Assembly: GCA_037576215.1 (NCBI GenBank)
Contig: JBANDB010000003.1
Coordinates: 2,232,001-2,296,000, forward strand
DNA from: Armillaria gallica
Taxonomy: Eukaryota; Basidiomycota; Agaricomycetes; Agaricales; Physalacriaceae
Length of the DNA stretch: 64,000 bases
Reading direction: 5' to 3'
The stretch's first letter is position 1. The number at the start of each line of letters is the position of its first letter. The notes under the pieces were generated by a model, which saw only the letters and a program-made list of their open reading frames with translations, had not been told where the DNA came from and made no database searches. Made by a program: the position numbers and the translations under genes. Below are positions 1 to 10,642 of the stretch, piece by piece.

Positions 1-1544
1 CAATGTCTTGACGCTCCATGCGAGAAACCCAGACCCTCCCAATGATGATGCTATCTAACACCATCAAATTCTATACAGGAAATGACGATGAAAGAATCCT
101 GACGCCAATCATGCAAGCAGAATACCATGACCTATATAGTTACTTTGCTTATGAACTACCTTTTATGCCAGTCTGGGGAAGAACCCAGGCTGGGAACAAC
201 TATTTTATGAACCAACAGAGGGGACTCCCTGCCGATGACATTCTGTAATACGAGGCGGAGCAAAATGCTCACCTCCTATGGAACCAAGTACACCCAGACA
301 ATCCCCGAAGACCCCTAACCCCTTACAAAAACATCACCACCGAACCCTATGACGACAATGAGATTGAGATTGAGATCCAGGAACCCATGCCCGACACTCC
401 ACCGGTGGCACCAGCCCGAGCACCGGTTGGTGCCTTCTCTTATGTCAGAGGACAGGCACCACCAGGAATGTACATGTGCGGCTATTTACCATTTGCTGGG
501 GCTGATCCATCAGGATCAGGCAGCAGTGGCAGACAACCTGCCCAACCGCCACAACCTCCCGACCCACCTCAGCAATGGGCACTTCTGCAACTCCCTACTC
601 CAGCCAAGCCCCCCACTCCCCCAGTTCCTTAGGTACTAACCGATGGAAACACCGCTCCCTATGACGACTTCAAGCCAAAAATCTTGAAAGAAGTCGACGA
701 CTTCAATGGGGACTCCGGTGACATCACTCGATTCTTCCTCAAGTGTGAACTGCACTTCGACCTATTCAACTGCCACTTCCACTACCATCCCCACAAAGTA
801 ATCTTCTGTGTCTCATGACTTAGTGGGGATGCTGGGAAGTGGTGGGAGCTGAGTGCACAAATCATCGGCAAAGGTCCTGACGAGGAACAGTTATACCCCA
901 CATATGAAATCTTCAAGTCAGAACTCAGGGCCAGATTCTGGAAGGACACTGACGCTCAACTCAAGTGTGCATAATGGGAGAAACTCTGACAAGTCGACTA
1001 CAAAGACGGCAACCAGTTCTTCCAATTATTCAAAGAGCTTGCCTACCACACTGAAGTACGTGACAATGAGCAAGTCATGCTCACTCAAGTCAAGAAAGCC
1101 ACCCAAGAGACGAGTAAAAACACCATATACTCGGCTGATGGAGAGGTACCAACCAGCTACAAAGGCTGGAAGGCTCGCTTACTCTGGATGGACTATAACT
1201 GGCAGCTCAAACAAGCAGAAGCAACTGGGCACACTAACATCATGGCACTGGTAGGAAAGATGACTACACCCCAGAAGGGTGGTCAAACGTCTAGCACGCC
1301 AACTATGAAAATGGCATCAGGAATGACATTTGGAGGATGCGGCATGCCAATGGATATTGACGCAACAAGGGCAGCAGCAAAGTGCTTCCAATGTGGCAAG
1401 CTAGGCCACTTCAAGTGTGACTGCCCTAATGTGCTGAAGACCAGGGAAGAGGCAATGCGCCAGCTCAACTATTACTGGGACAAACACCCCATGGAAGAAA
1501 ACTTCTCAATGATCGAAGAGGTAAAAGAGAGCGCTGAGGAGTAA
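1..1544 (+). pseudogene. gypsy copy 1 gag (capsid/nucleocapsid), broken
   Basis: Gag is the structural polyprotein that packages element RNA. The C-terminal part (1077-1544) contains a CCHC zinc knuckle (C-F-Q-C-G-K-L-G-H-F-K-C-D-C) at about 1383-1425, typical of Ty3/gypsy nucleocapsid. Upstream pieces at 18-248 and 387-632 align with gag of copy 2 at 5112-5324 and 5382-5882, but stops and frame changes separate them. The N-terminal part lies outside the window. Like copy 2, it ends with TAA directly before a pol frame in the -1 register. Confidence 0.85.
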
Positions 1545-3681
1545 ATGATTTAACTTACTTGGCCAAGGACTTAGTTCAGACTGGTATGCCCGCCACACCT
1601 ACATCATGTACTTATAAATCTGTAGTACCTACCATGCATTTGAATATACCTGCAACTTCGTGATCAGATCAGAAACTAAGCAAGAATCAAACCCCAGGAC
1701 CAGACGCCGTGGTAGTTAGACTACCAACAGCTAAACATTTGGCAAGTAACCCATTATGGGTGAGAGTATTGAACGATAAGTCACCTACCATAGTGACACC
1801 CATCATAACGGCTAGACCAGATGGGGCAGAGGAACAAGCACCTAGCACCTCCCCTGATGAAATGGCTCTATGGAGTCCCAGCCTTGCTGGGAGTTTTGAG
1901 GGAATAGCTTTGGCAAAACCTCCTCTGGTAAAAGAGATCACCATAAGGATGCCAAAGTCTAAATCCCTTATACACTAAGGGGCTTTGGCAAAGACCAGGG
2001 ATCTAACCAACCCTGAACAGAAGACGTCCGAACTGAAAGGTCAGGGCAAAGATGGAGCTGACGCTTTCAAAGCAGATGACACTTCCCAAGTCTGGTACCC
2101 TGGAGAGTCAGGATCTTCTGAATCTGCTCTGAGCACCACCCTTGGCCTAGGAGCAAGCAGGAGTGCCAAGGCAACTCAGGTGCAACCTGGAGCCCATCCT
2201 CCTCTTGGAAACCGGGTGGTCCACAACGACACCTCTACAGGAAACCCAGAAGCTGATGAACAGAAGGAAACTGCTAGTGCCCAGGCAGTAAAAAGGGGGC
2301 CCCAAGTAACTATGTATGAAATTCCTGATCCAGAAGACAATACAAGTTTCATGATGAACAAGAACACTAAATTAACACCCACTATAGAAATAGCGGTGAC
2401 CTTGCCAACAGTAGTTGAACCCTCATGGGTCGATGCGAAGGCTAAGGAGGCCCCGCATGAGTGGCTCAAACCATTTGGAGCTGAGTGGACTTTACAAGGA
2501 ATAGTAGAGGCCAGGACGGAGGGAGAAGCAAAAGCGATCTTGAAGAATTGGATTCACAAGACACATACAGAGGAGGTCATCAATGAGATGATCAAAGGAA
2601 TGCAAAAGGAAGAATGCATCAATGCACTCTGGTGGCTCAAGGAGTTGCAACAACCAAAGCGGTACATCAGCAGACTAAGCAGGAAGGGGAAGGATCTAGC
2701 TCTCGACGTTCAAATTGAGACCCTAGAAAACTTTACCCAAATCTCAACTTCCATGCTAGTAGACAGTGGGTGCACCAGTAGTGCTATCAACCAAAGCTTC
2801 GTCAAGCAGCACAATATCCTGACTCATGCAATGGCTGTGCCAATCCCAGTCTATAATGCAGATGGATCTCAGAACCAAGGAGGATTAATTACCAAGTATG
2901 CCGAGATCCATCTCATAATCGGAGATCATGTGGAACGAATAGATCTAGCCATCATGGAACTTGGTGACAAACAGATCTTCCTTGGTCATGATTGGCTAGC
3001 CCGACACAATCCAATCATCAATTGGAAGACTGGAGGGCTGACATTCGCACGATGCCAATGTCATAAAACTCTATTTGTACTACCAGACACAGATCCCGAT
3101 GACAAGTGGGACGAAGAACTAGAGGAAGGAGAAACCATTCTTGCGATAGATTTCACACAGGCCATTCTCATACGTGCTTATCATGCAAACGACCTCGCAG
3201 CCAAGGCCCACGCAGACAAGAAACCAAGATGTTCGAGGAGATGGTTCCAGACTGGTGCAGACATTTCAATGATCTATTCAACAAAGATAATTTCGATGAA
3301 CTCCCTGAACCAAAGACGTGGGACCATGCCATCGAACTAACTCCAAATGCCAGCACCAACCTTGATTGCAAGGTCTACCCTCTCAATCGAAATGAGCAAG
3401 CAGAACTCAACAAGTTCTTAGATGAGAACCTCTCCAGTGGGCGAATACAGCCCTCCAAGTTGCCCATGGCTTTACTCTTCTTCTTCGTCAAAAAGAAGGA
3501 TGGTAAGCTACGACCAGTACAAGACTATTGCAAGCTCAATGAGATGACGATCAAGAATTGATACCCGCTTCCACTCATCTCAGAGCTGATGGACAAACTT
3601 TGAGGTGCCAAGTATTTTTCCAAGCTCAACGTCCGATGGGGATACAATAATGTATGCATCAAAAGTGGTGATGAGTGGAAG
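1545..3681 (+). pseudogene. gypsy copy 1 pol: aspartic protease and RT N-terminus
   Basis: The 1985-3340 frame covers a linker and then a retropepsin-like protease with the active-site motif L-V-D-S-G-C-T at about 2757. The conserved flap region and the G-H-D-W-L motif follow (about 2985). The 3106-3561 frame begins reverse transcriptase, with [13 protein letters not shown] at about 3483. A frame change lies near 3220 and an in-frame TGA near 3559. The gene is cut at 3681 by copy 2. The protease active-site aspartate is retained here, while copy 2 has lost the adjacent glycine. Confidence 0.88.
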
Positions 3682-4059
3682 TGTTACGATTTATTCATTT
3701 TCTTTACCTAAGTGCCTCTTATCTTATCTTATCCTTAGATCTGCGACTCAACGGAGTCTTCACATAGCGATACAGTCACACTCTCACGATGTGTACTTTA
3801 TCTCGGCCACCGTGTACTTGCTGATTCACTTTCTAACATGGTGTATGTATTATTAGGACCCTCACTTTAGTATAAAAGTAGTTTACTCAAAGCTGTATAT
3901 TCCTTAGCTTTGAGCTAACATTTATTCATACCGAAACACATTCATTCTCGCTAAAGTGCTAAAAGCCAGTCTTGATCGCCAATTACCACGAGACTCAACA
4001 GTGACTGTACAAACGTGATACAGCCGTTGTTTACTCTTGATTGGAGTTTGGGTCCTACA
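3682..4059 (+). repeat. 5' LTR of gypsy copy 2
   Basis: The LTR begins TGTTACGA and ends GTCCTACA. The same boundaries occur at 12733/14850 and 17525/17925. It includes a CTTATCTTATCTTATC run near the 5' end and a TATA box at 3871. Compared with the 3' LTR it lacks one unit of about 23 bp in the TTATC-rich tract. Confidence 0.95.
3871..3918 (+). promoter_or_regulatory. LTR TATA box and putative self-primer
   Basis: TATAAAA lies at 3871-3877. About 30 nt downstream is AGCTTTGAGCTAA (3906-3918), the exact reverse complement of the 13 nt just after the LTR (4061-4073). The spacing suits a transcript whose 5' end can fold back onto the primer-binding site, as in Tf1-type self-priming retrotransposons. 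A shorter inverted copy, CTCAAAGCT at 3886-3894, could form a competing hairpin. The start site is inferred, not observed. Confidence 0.7.
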
Positions 4060-4060
4060 T

Positions 4061-4073
4061 TTAGCTCAAAGCT
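4061..4073 (+). promoter_or_regulatory. Primer-binding site complementary to the element's own LTR
   Basis: TTAGCTCAAAGCT starts two bases after the LTR end, where a tRNA-complementary primer-binding site is expected. It matches the LTR segment 3906-3918 in reverse complement over 13 of 13 bases. Confidence 0.7.
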
Positions 4074-4285
4074 TTTCCCTAGGCTTCTTCACCAGAACCT
4101 TCATGTCAGACATGACAACCATCCTAGCAGGAACCTTCTTTGGTTTAAGCGGCGTAGTCCTCTCCATGGCAGTCATTCTCACAGCATGACAAAGAGGATA
4201 CACCATTACTCAAATTGTCAATTGCATCCCATTCCAGTGATAGCAGCAGTCACCCCTCATCGCACCCATACCATGGTGACCGATC

Positions 4286-5125
4286 TTGCTCAACAGCATC
4301 ATTAGAGAGTCAGAAGAAGAGATCACTGCTGAGTCGATTTTTCCTGTCATCCCAGAGAGAAGGCCTCCTACCCCTCCCAGAAGGTGCATGCCTATCATCG
4401 TCATCACCCCCACCGGTTCTGCCGAGTCTGCCCCATATGTCCCTCACTCTCCCACACCCAGCCAGTATGCCTGTTTCACAGAGCAACAGGCTGCAGAGCG
4501 CAACAGCAGGAGATTCGACATGGGCCGCAACACCAGACCCATCGACCCAACCCCCCATCATGATCCTTGGAGCGATAGGAACTGTGCTCCACCACCCCCA
4601 GCCCCTTGGTCTCCCGATCAGGAGTTCTGGGACAATATTACCATTCCTTACAGCACCTACTTCCCCTCCCCACATGATGGATCCCCTGATCACTGAACCT
4701 CTCCCCCAGCAGGCTACAGGCAGGTCTAGTTCTGGGACCAGCATGTCTGGAACCCAGAGTGGACACCCAAGCCTATACCAATCATCAATGAGCCCGTCGC
4801 TGGCCTCTCAACCCCCCTCCGATCCAGATCCCATGGGCCATATGGCCATGCCTATTGGAGAAACGTTGACATTCAGCATCTCTCACCCCTCCATCCCTCG
4901 ACCCCTGTCCATACAATCACAGAGATCGATGAACTTGCCACCCGATACACAATTGATGAGCGTGGAGAAACAGTCGACCTCGATCCAAGCGAGAGCGACA
5001 CTGTTACTGAGGGACTCCCTGAGGTGGAGTACATCAACGGCATCCATGGACCATCCCCCGAGTCGTCCGACATCCTGACACTCCATGTGACAAACCCCGA
5101 CCCTCCCAACAATGATGCTATCTGA
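4286..5125 (+). pseudogene. gypsy copy 2 gag, N-terminal proline-rich part
   Basis: This frame starts at 4286 and, apart from a TAG near 4727, stays open to TGA at 5123-5125. It encodes a Pro/Ser-rich segment followed by an acidic segment. The rest of gag continues in another register from 5112. Copy 1 shows the same frame break at the equivalent point (TAA near 56). The break is therefore either ancestral to both copies or a real two-frame arrangement. The overlapping plus-strand frame 4215-5078 is less protein-like and is treated as a shadow. Confidence 0.55.
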
Positions 5126-6611
5126 CGCCATCAACTTTTATGAACAAACCACAGATGACCTCACCATTCCAATCCCGGCTATTCTAAGACAGGCAGATTA
5201 CCGTGACCTATATAATTATTTTGCATATGAATTACCTTTTGCCCAGGTTTGGGGAGAAACCCAAGCCGGGAATGACTATTTCATGAGGAAACAGAGAGGA
5301 CTCCCTGCAGATGAAATTCTATAGTACGAGGCAGAGCGAAATGCTCATCTCCTGTGGAATGAAATACATCAGGATGCCGTCATGGAGGAATTTCCCCCTT
5401 ATGAGGAGGAAATAGCTGAGATCGAGATTCAGGAACCAGTGCTGGATGAACCACCAGTACTGCCCCCTCGGGTAGCAACGGGGACCTTTTCCTACATCAG
5501 GGGACAGGCACCACCAGGAACATACACATGTGGCTACTTACCCTTTGCTGGTGGCGGTCATGGAGCCGGTGGAGCCGCACCAGGCGGAGGAGGTGGCAGA
5601 CCACCCACACAACCGCAACCTCCTGCTGCACCTCAAAGGGTAGTACTCCCATGCTTTCCAGCACCTCCACTGCTACCAGACCCCCCAGTACCCTGGCAAC
5701 TACTCAACGGAGCCATCGCCCCCTACGACGACTTCAAGCCCAAAATCTTAAAAGAAGTCAATAACTTTAAAGGGGACTCTAGCGACATCACCTGCTTCTT
5801 TCTAAAGTGCGAATTGCACTTTGACGTGTTTAACCGACACTTTCGACACCACCCTCATAAAGTCATCTTTTGCATCTCCTGACTTGCCGAGGATGCCAAA
5901 AAGTGGTGGGAATTGTGTGCACAGATCATAGGAAAAATAGCAGACGGGGAACAGCAATATCCGACTTACAAAGACTTCAAGATGGAGCTCAATAAGAGAT
6001 TCTGGAAGGATGCCGATGCGCAACTAAAGTATGTGCAGTGGGAGAAGCTTAGGCAAGCGGATCACAAGGACAGCAACAAATTCTTCCAGATATTCAAAGA
6101 ACTAGCCTACCACACCGGAGTATGCACCAATGACCAGGTGATGCTCCATCAGATCAAAAAGGCTGCCTGCCAGACAAGTAAAAACACTATATACTCAGCT
6201 GACAGAGAAGTGCCAACTGATTATGAAGGCTGGAAGGCCCGTCTACTCCAAATCGACTACAACTGGCACTTCAAGCAGGCAGAAGGAACTACAGTGGTAC
6301 CATCCCAACCTCAGACACAGAAGATGACCACGCCCACTAAGGGTGGCCAAACAGCAGCTCCCGTACTGTCAACGACAATGGCTACAGGGACGACATATGG
6401 AGGACGCAGCATGCCAATGGATATTGACACAGCCAGGGTAGCAGCAAAGTGCTACCGATGTGGCAAAACAGGCCACTTCAAGCGCAACTGCCCTAATGTG
6501 CTGAAAACCCAGGAAGAGGCATTGCGACACTTCAACACTTATTGGGACCACCACCCAACAGAGGAAAAGCTCCCCACACTTACAGAAGTAAAAGAGAGCA
6601 CTGAGGAGTAA
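5112..6611 (+). pseudogene. gypsy copy 2 gag, capsid and zinc knuckle
   Basis: Three same-register segments (5112-5324, 5382-5882, 5913-6611) are separated by single stops (TAG at about 5322, TGA at about 5880). They cover a capsid-like region with K-K-W-W-E-L and Y-K-D-F-K motifs. A CCHC zinc knuckle (C-Y-R-C-G-K-T-G-H-F-K-R-N-C) lies near 6450-6495. The frame ends with TAA at 6609-6611, and pol opens in the -1 register within about 10 nt. Confidence 0.88.
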
Positions 6612-8506
6612 ATGATTCAACTTACTCGGCCAAGGACTTAGTTTCAACTGGTACGCCTATCGCGCCTCATAAATGTACTTATATACCTGTAGTATCCACC
6701 GCGCATTCGAATATACCCGCGACTTCGCAATCAGACCAGAAACTAAGCAAGAATCAAATCCCAGGACCAGATGTCATGGTAGTAAGGCTACTGACAACTA
6801 AACATTTGGCAAGTAACCCATTATGGGTGAAAGCATCAAACAATGAGTCACCTACCATAGTGACACCCACCATAATGGTTAGACTGGATGGGGCAGGGGA
6901 ACAAGCGCATCGTGTCCCCCCTGACAAAGCGGCTCTATGGAGTCCCAGCCTTGCTGGGAGTTTCAAGGGAATAGCTATGGTGAAACCTCCTCTGGTAAAA
7001 GAGAACACTGTACAGCTACCAAAGTCTAAATCCCTTATACACCAAGGGGCTTTGGCAATGGCTAAGGACACCAGGAAGATCAAGGACAAACCGGAGTCGA
7101 GTAAGGGCCCCTGACTAGTTGCCAATGCCTGTCGTGATGAAGGGCGACTCGACGAAGGGGAAATGCCAAATGAAACGAGGAACCTGTCCATCACAGTGAC
7201 AGGCTCAAAGGAGACAGGTGAAGGCGACCGTCACTCGATGGTGTCGGCTCAACCTGCTGCCTCTTTACGAGATGGCACCTTCGAGAAATGCATCTCCCAT
7301 TCCACAACTGACCAGAAAGCTGCAGGACAGGAAGCTGCTAACGCCCAGGCAGTGAAAAGGGGGCACCAGGTAACTTTTATTGAAGTACCTGATGACGAGG
7401 ACATTACAAGTTTCATGATGAACAAGAACGCTAAATTAATACCCTCTATAGAAACTGTGCCAACAGTAGTTGAGCCCTCACAAGTTGATGTGAAGGCTAG
7501 AGAGGCCCCGCATGAATGGCTCAAACCATTCAGAGCTGAATGGACTCTATGCGGAATAGTAGAAGCCAAGACAGAGTCGGAGGCAAAGGCAATCCTAAAG
7601 AATTGGATTCACAAGGTGCACGCAGAGGAAGTCATCGACAAAATGATCAAAGGAATGAGGAAGGCAGAATGAGTCAATGCGCTTTGGTGGCTCAAAGAAC
7701 TACGGCAACCAAAGCGGTATGTCAGCGCACTAAGCAGGAAGGGGAAGGATCTAGTTATCCCTGTCCAAGTTGAGACTCTCGAGAACATTACCCAAATCTC
7801 GACCACTGCATTGGTAGACAGCAGGTGCACCAGTAGCGCCATCAACCAAACATTCGTCAAACAGCATAATATCCTGACTCATGCGACTGCCGCACCCATT
7901 CCAGTCTATAATGCCGACGGAACCAAAAACCAAGGAGGATTGATTACCAAGTATGCTGAGATCTGTCTCAAGATCGGAGATCATTCGGAATGAATAGATC
8001 TAGCCATAACAGATCTCGGTGATAAAAAGATCTTCCTTGGTCATGATTGGTTAGCCCAGCATAATCCAATCATCAATTGGAAGATGGGAGGATTAATGTT
8101 TGCACAATGCGAATGTCGCAAGAACCCATTTGTGCTACCCGATGCAGACCCTGACGACAAGTGGGACGAAGAACTAGAGGAAGGAGACACCATTCTCGCA
8201 ATAGACTTCATGCAGGCCATCCTTATATGTGCTCATCACGCAAACAACCTCGCAGCCAAGGCTAATGCAGACAAAGAGACCAAGATGTTTGAAGAAATGG
8301 TCCCAGACTGGTGCAGAGATTTCAACGATCTATTCGATAAAGAAAATTTCGACGAACTCCCTGAACCAAAGACGTGGGACCATGCCATCGAACTAACTCC
8401 AAATGCCAGCGCCAACCTCGACTGCAAGGTCTACCCTCTCAATCACAATGAGCAAGCGGAACTCAACAAGTTCTTGGATGAGAACCTCTCAAGTGGACGA
8501 ATATGA
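6605..8506 (+). pseudogene. gypsy copy 2 pol: linker and aspartic protease, broken
   Basis: Pol opens at about 6605 in the -1 register relative to gag and runs through a spacer (6776-7114, 7163-7672) to a retropepsin domain (7811-8080). The active-site triad D-S-G reads D-S-R here (about 7817), which should abolish catalysis. TGA at 7991 and 7669 interrupt it. The segment 8084-8506 holds the protease-RT linker with the W-D-H-A-I-E-L motif also found in copy 1 and in the second gypsy lineage. Confidence 0.85.
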
Positions 8507-9317
8507 CCATCCAAGTCACCCATGGCTTCACCATTCTTCTTCGTCAAAAAGAAGGACGGCAAGCTATGACCAGTACAGGATTATTGCAAGCTCAACGAGA
8601 TGACCATCAAGAATCAATACCCACTTCCGCTCATCTCAGAGCTGATGGACAAACTGCGAGGTGCAAAGTACTTCTCTAAACTCGATGTCCAATGGGGATA
8701 CAATAATGTATGCATCAAAAGTGGCGACAAGTGGAAGGTGGCATTCAGAACTAACCAAGGCTTGTTCGAACCCACGGTTATGTTCTTCGGATTAACCAAT
8801 TCCCCTGCAACCTTCCAATGGATGATGAATGACATCTTTAAACATCTCATTGCATCAGGCGCTGTCACAGTCTACCTCGACAATATCCTAATCATGTCCA
8901 AAACCAAAGAAGAACATCGCCGGATCACCTGCAAAGTTCTGAAAGTCCTACGAAAGAACAAGCTATTCCTTAAAGCGGAAAAATGTGAGTTTGAGACTTT
9001 GGAAACAGAATACCTGGGAGTCATTATCAGTGAGGGAAGCATCCATATGGATCCAGTCAAGATCACAGGAATAGCAGAGTGGCCTGTGCCAGCCAAAAAA
9101 CAACAACTACAGTTGTTCCTAGGCTTCACCAATTTCTACTGACATTTCATCAAAGGGTACAGCAAGGTCATCAAACCTATGACCCAGCTAACAGGGAATG
9201 ATCCATGGAAATGGGGGGTAGCGCAGCAACTGGTATTCGAGGAATTGAAAAGGCTGTTAGCAGAAGAAGTGGTATTGGCGATACTCATGGAGAAAGGAAA
9301 GTTCTGTGTAGAGGCGG
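8507..9317 (+). pseudogene. gypsy copy 2 reverse transcriptase, catalytic motif lost
   Basis: The RT core (palm and fingers) is readable at 8600-9142 with [19 protein letters not shown] and Q-L-F-L-G-F-T-N-F-Y. The catalytic Y-L-D-D box reads Y-L-D-N at about 8875-8886; copy 1 keeps Y-L-D-D. A TGA at about 9140 replaces the CGA of copy 1. The gene is cut in the RNase H start by E1 at 9318. Confidence 0.9.
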
Positions 9318-10642
9318 TGATGAGCCTCCAGGCTCTGTGCACTCTGAAATCGCGGACACCACTTACAATTTATCGCCTATCTCCCTTACGCGGCCTTTCA
9401 CTAAATCAAACGTTGCAAGTCCAGCACAGGTCGAATCATATTAAATTTCCCACTCCACGCGAACTTTCACTCCGATATCTATGAGTCATTGTGCCTCAAG
9501 GCACATTGATTGCCAATCCTTCCGCAGTAAATTAGACACGCGTCATTATTCTGGGCCTTTGCACGTGGACAGAGCCATACGGTCACGCGGTTTAACTACG
9601 CGTAGGCTATGCATAGCTACGGATTCTCAAGAGGCCATATGGATACGCCTTTACAGCTTAGAAATATAGTAGAGATTAGTGAGCCATTAACTGCGGCTGA
9701 GTAAGTAGTAAGTAAATTAGTAAACCTTCCGTAGCTTTATTAGGCTACGCGAACTTTTAATAAGTATGCACAGTAGAGTAGCACACGGTATAGTGAACTA
9801 CGGTTACAAATAGTTCGCTACGCTCACAAATCATGTACTGCGGTTATCAAGCCAAGGCAAAAGTTCGCTTACTTAGCAAGTACAGTTCTGTAGTATAAAA
9901 GATAACGGCCTGTAGATAGAAAAAGGACAGTTCTCCATAGAGGATACATACACCACACATACCACCCAATACACGCGAATTAAAGTTAATATCTCTACAT
10001 TCTTAAGAGATATAACACTTGGCGAAGTTTCTCCAAAAACTCGCTAGCTACCCAGTGTTAAATAACTTGATTCACGTCCTCTCGTCCAAAACACAAGCAA
10101 GGGTATCATATAAAGACTACCTTGTTTGTCATCCTCCTGTCATAAATTCGCATACCTGAAGACTTCAAAGGGTAATCTGTAGCTAGGATTCCGAACTTTA
10201 GTCTCTAACACCAAACAGCATACTGTTCCTATAAGCTAGGAACGATACTAATTCGAGTTTCTCTAGATAAGCCAGCTCCATCTCTGCGTTTCTCTAAAGA
10301 AAGTACGCAAGCATAGGAAAATAGATTCTACCGGAACCGTAGCCAGGATTCCGACACCACATAGTTCGCGCCGCATCTAGGTCACCCCTGCTCAGCATAC
10401 ATCCACGTTTACGTATCTTTTCCCTTCCAGGAAAGTTCGCGTACATACTTTGAGCCTCTGAACAGCCTTCAGAGAATCATAACAAAGCGTAGCAATACTT
10501 CGCTACACCACCAGGAAGCTACAGTCATCGCACGGAGGTGCAAGACTAGACTCGCTAGAACCTGCCTTCAGATTCTGTGCTTGACTACACTCGCCGTTAC
10601 AGGTCTTGTGTTTTCTGCCCGCAGGAGTCAATAGGTTCATCA
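9318..10642 (+). mobile_element. E1: 1.3 kb non-coding TG..CA element
   Basis: This insert splits RNase H of gypsy copy 2 and is flanked by a 4-bp direct repeat GCGG (9314-9317, 10643-10646). It starts TGATGAGCCT and ends AGGTTCATCA, so the termini are inverted over about 10 bp. No convincing coding frame is present. It is CpG-rich relative to the gypsy around it and repeats AGTTCGC-type motifs on both strands. The first 30 bp match the start of E2. TG..CA ends and a short TSD fit a solo LTR of an unknown family. A TIR element is the alternative. Confidence 0.75.

Larger units (their letters stand above)
1..3681 (+). mobile_element. Ty3/gypsy copy 1, 5' part (gag, protease, start of RT)
   Basis: This is the left part of a chromodomain Ty3/gypsy element entering from outside the window. 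It starts inside gag and stops within reverse transcriptase where gypsy copy 2 begins (LTR at 3682). The element resumes at 14851, and the 5-bp GGAAG at 3677-3681 is repeated at 14851-14855, which shows that copy 2 landed inside it. Its 5' LTR is not in the window. The coding frames carry several stops, so this copy cannot act on its own. Confidence 0.93.

Noticed and set aside
4215..5078. 287-codon Ser/Pro-rich plus frame
   Set aside because: It is a shadow of the gag N-terminal frame 4286-5125. The latter runs on into a more balanced acidic sequence and is supported by copy 1.
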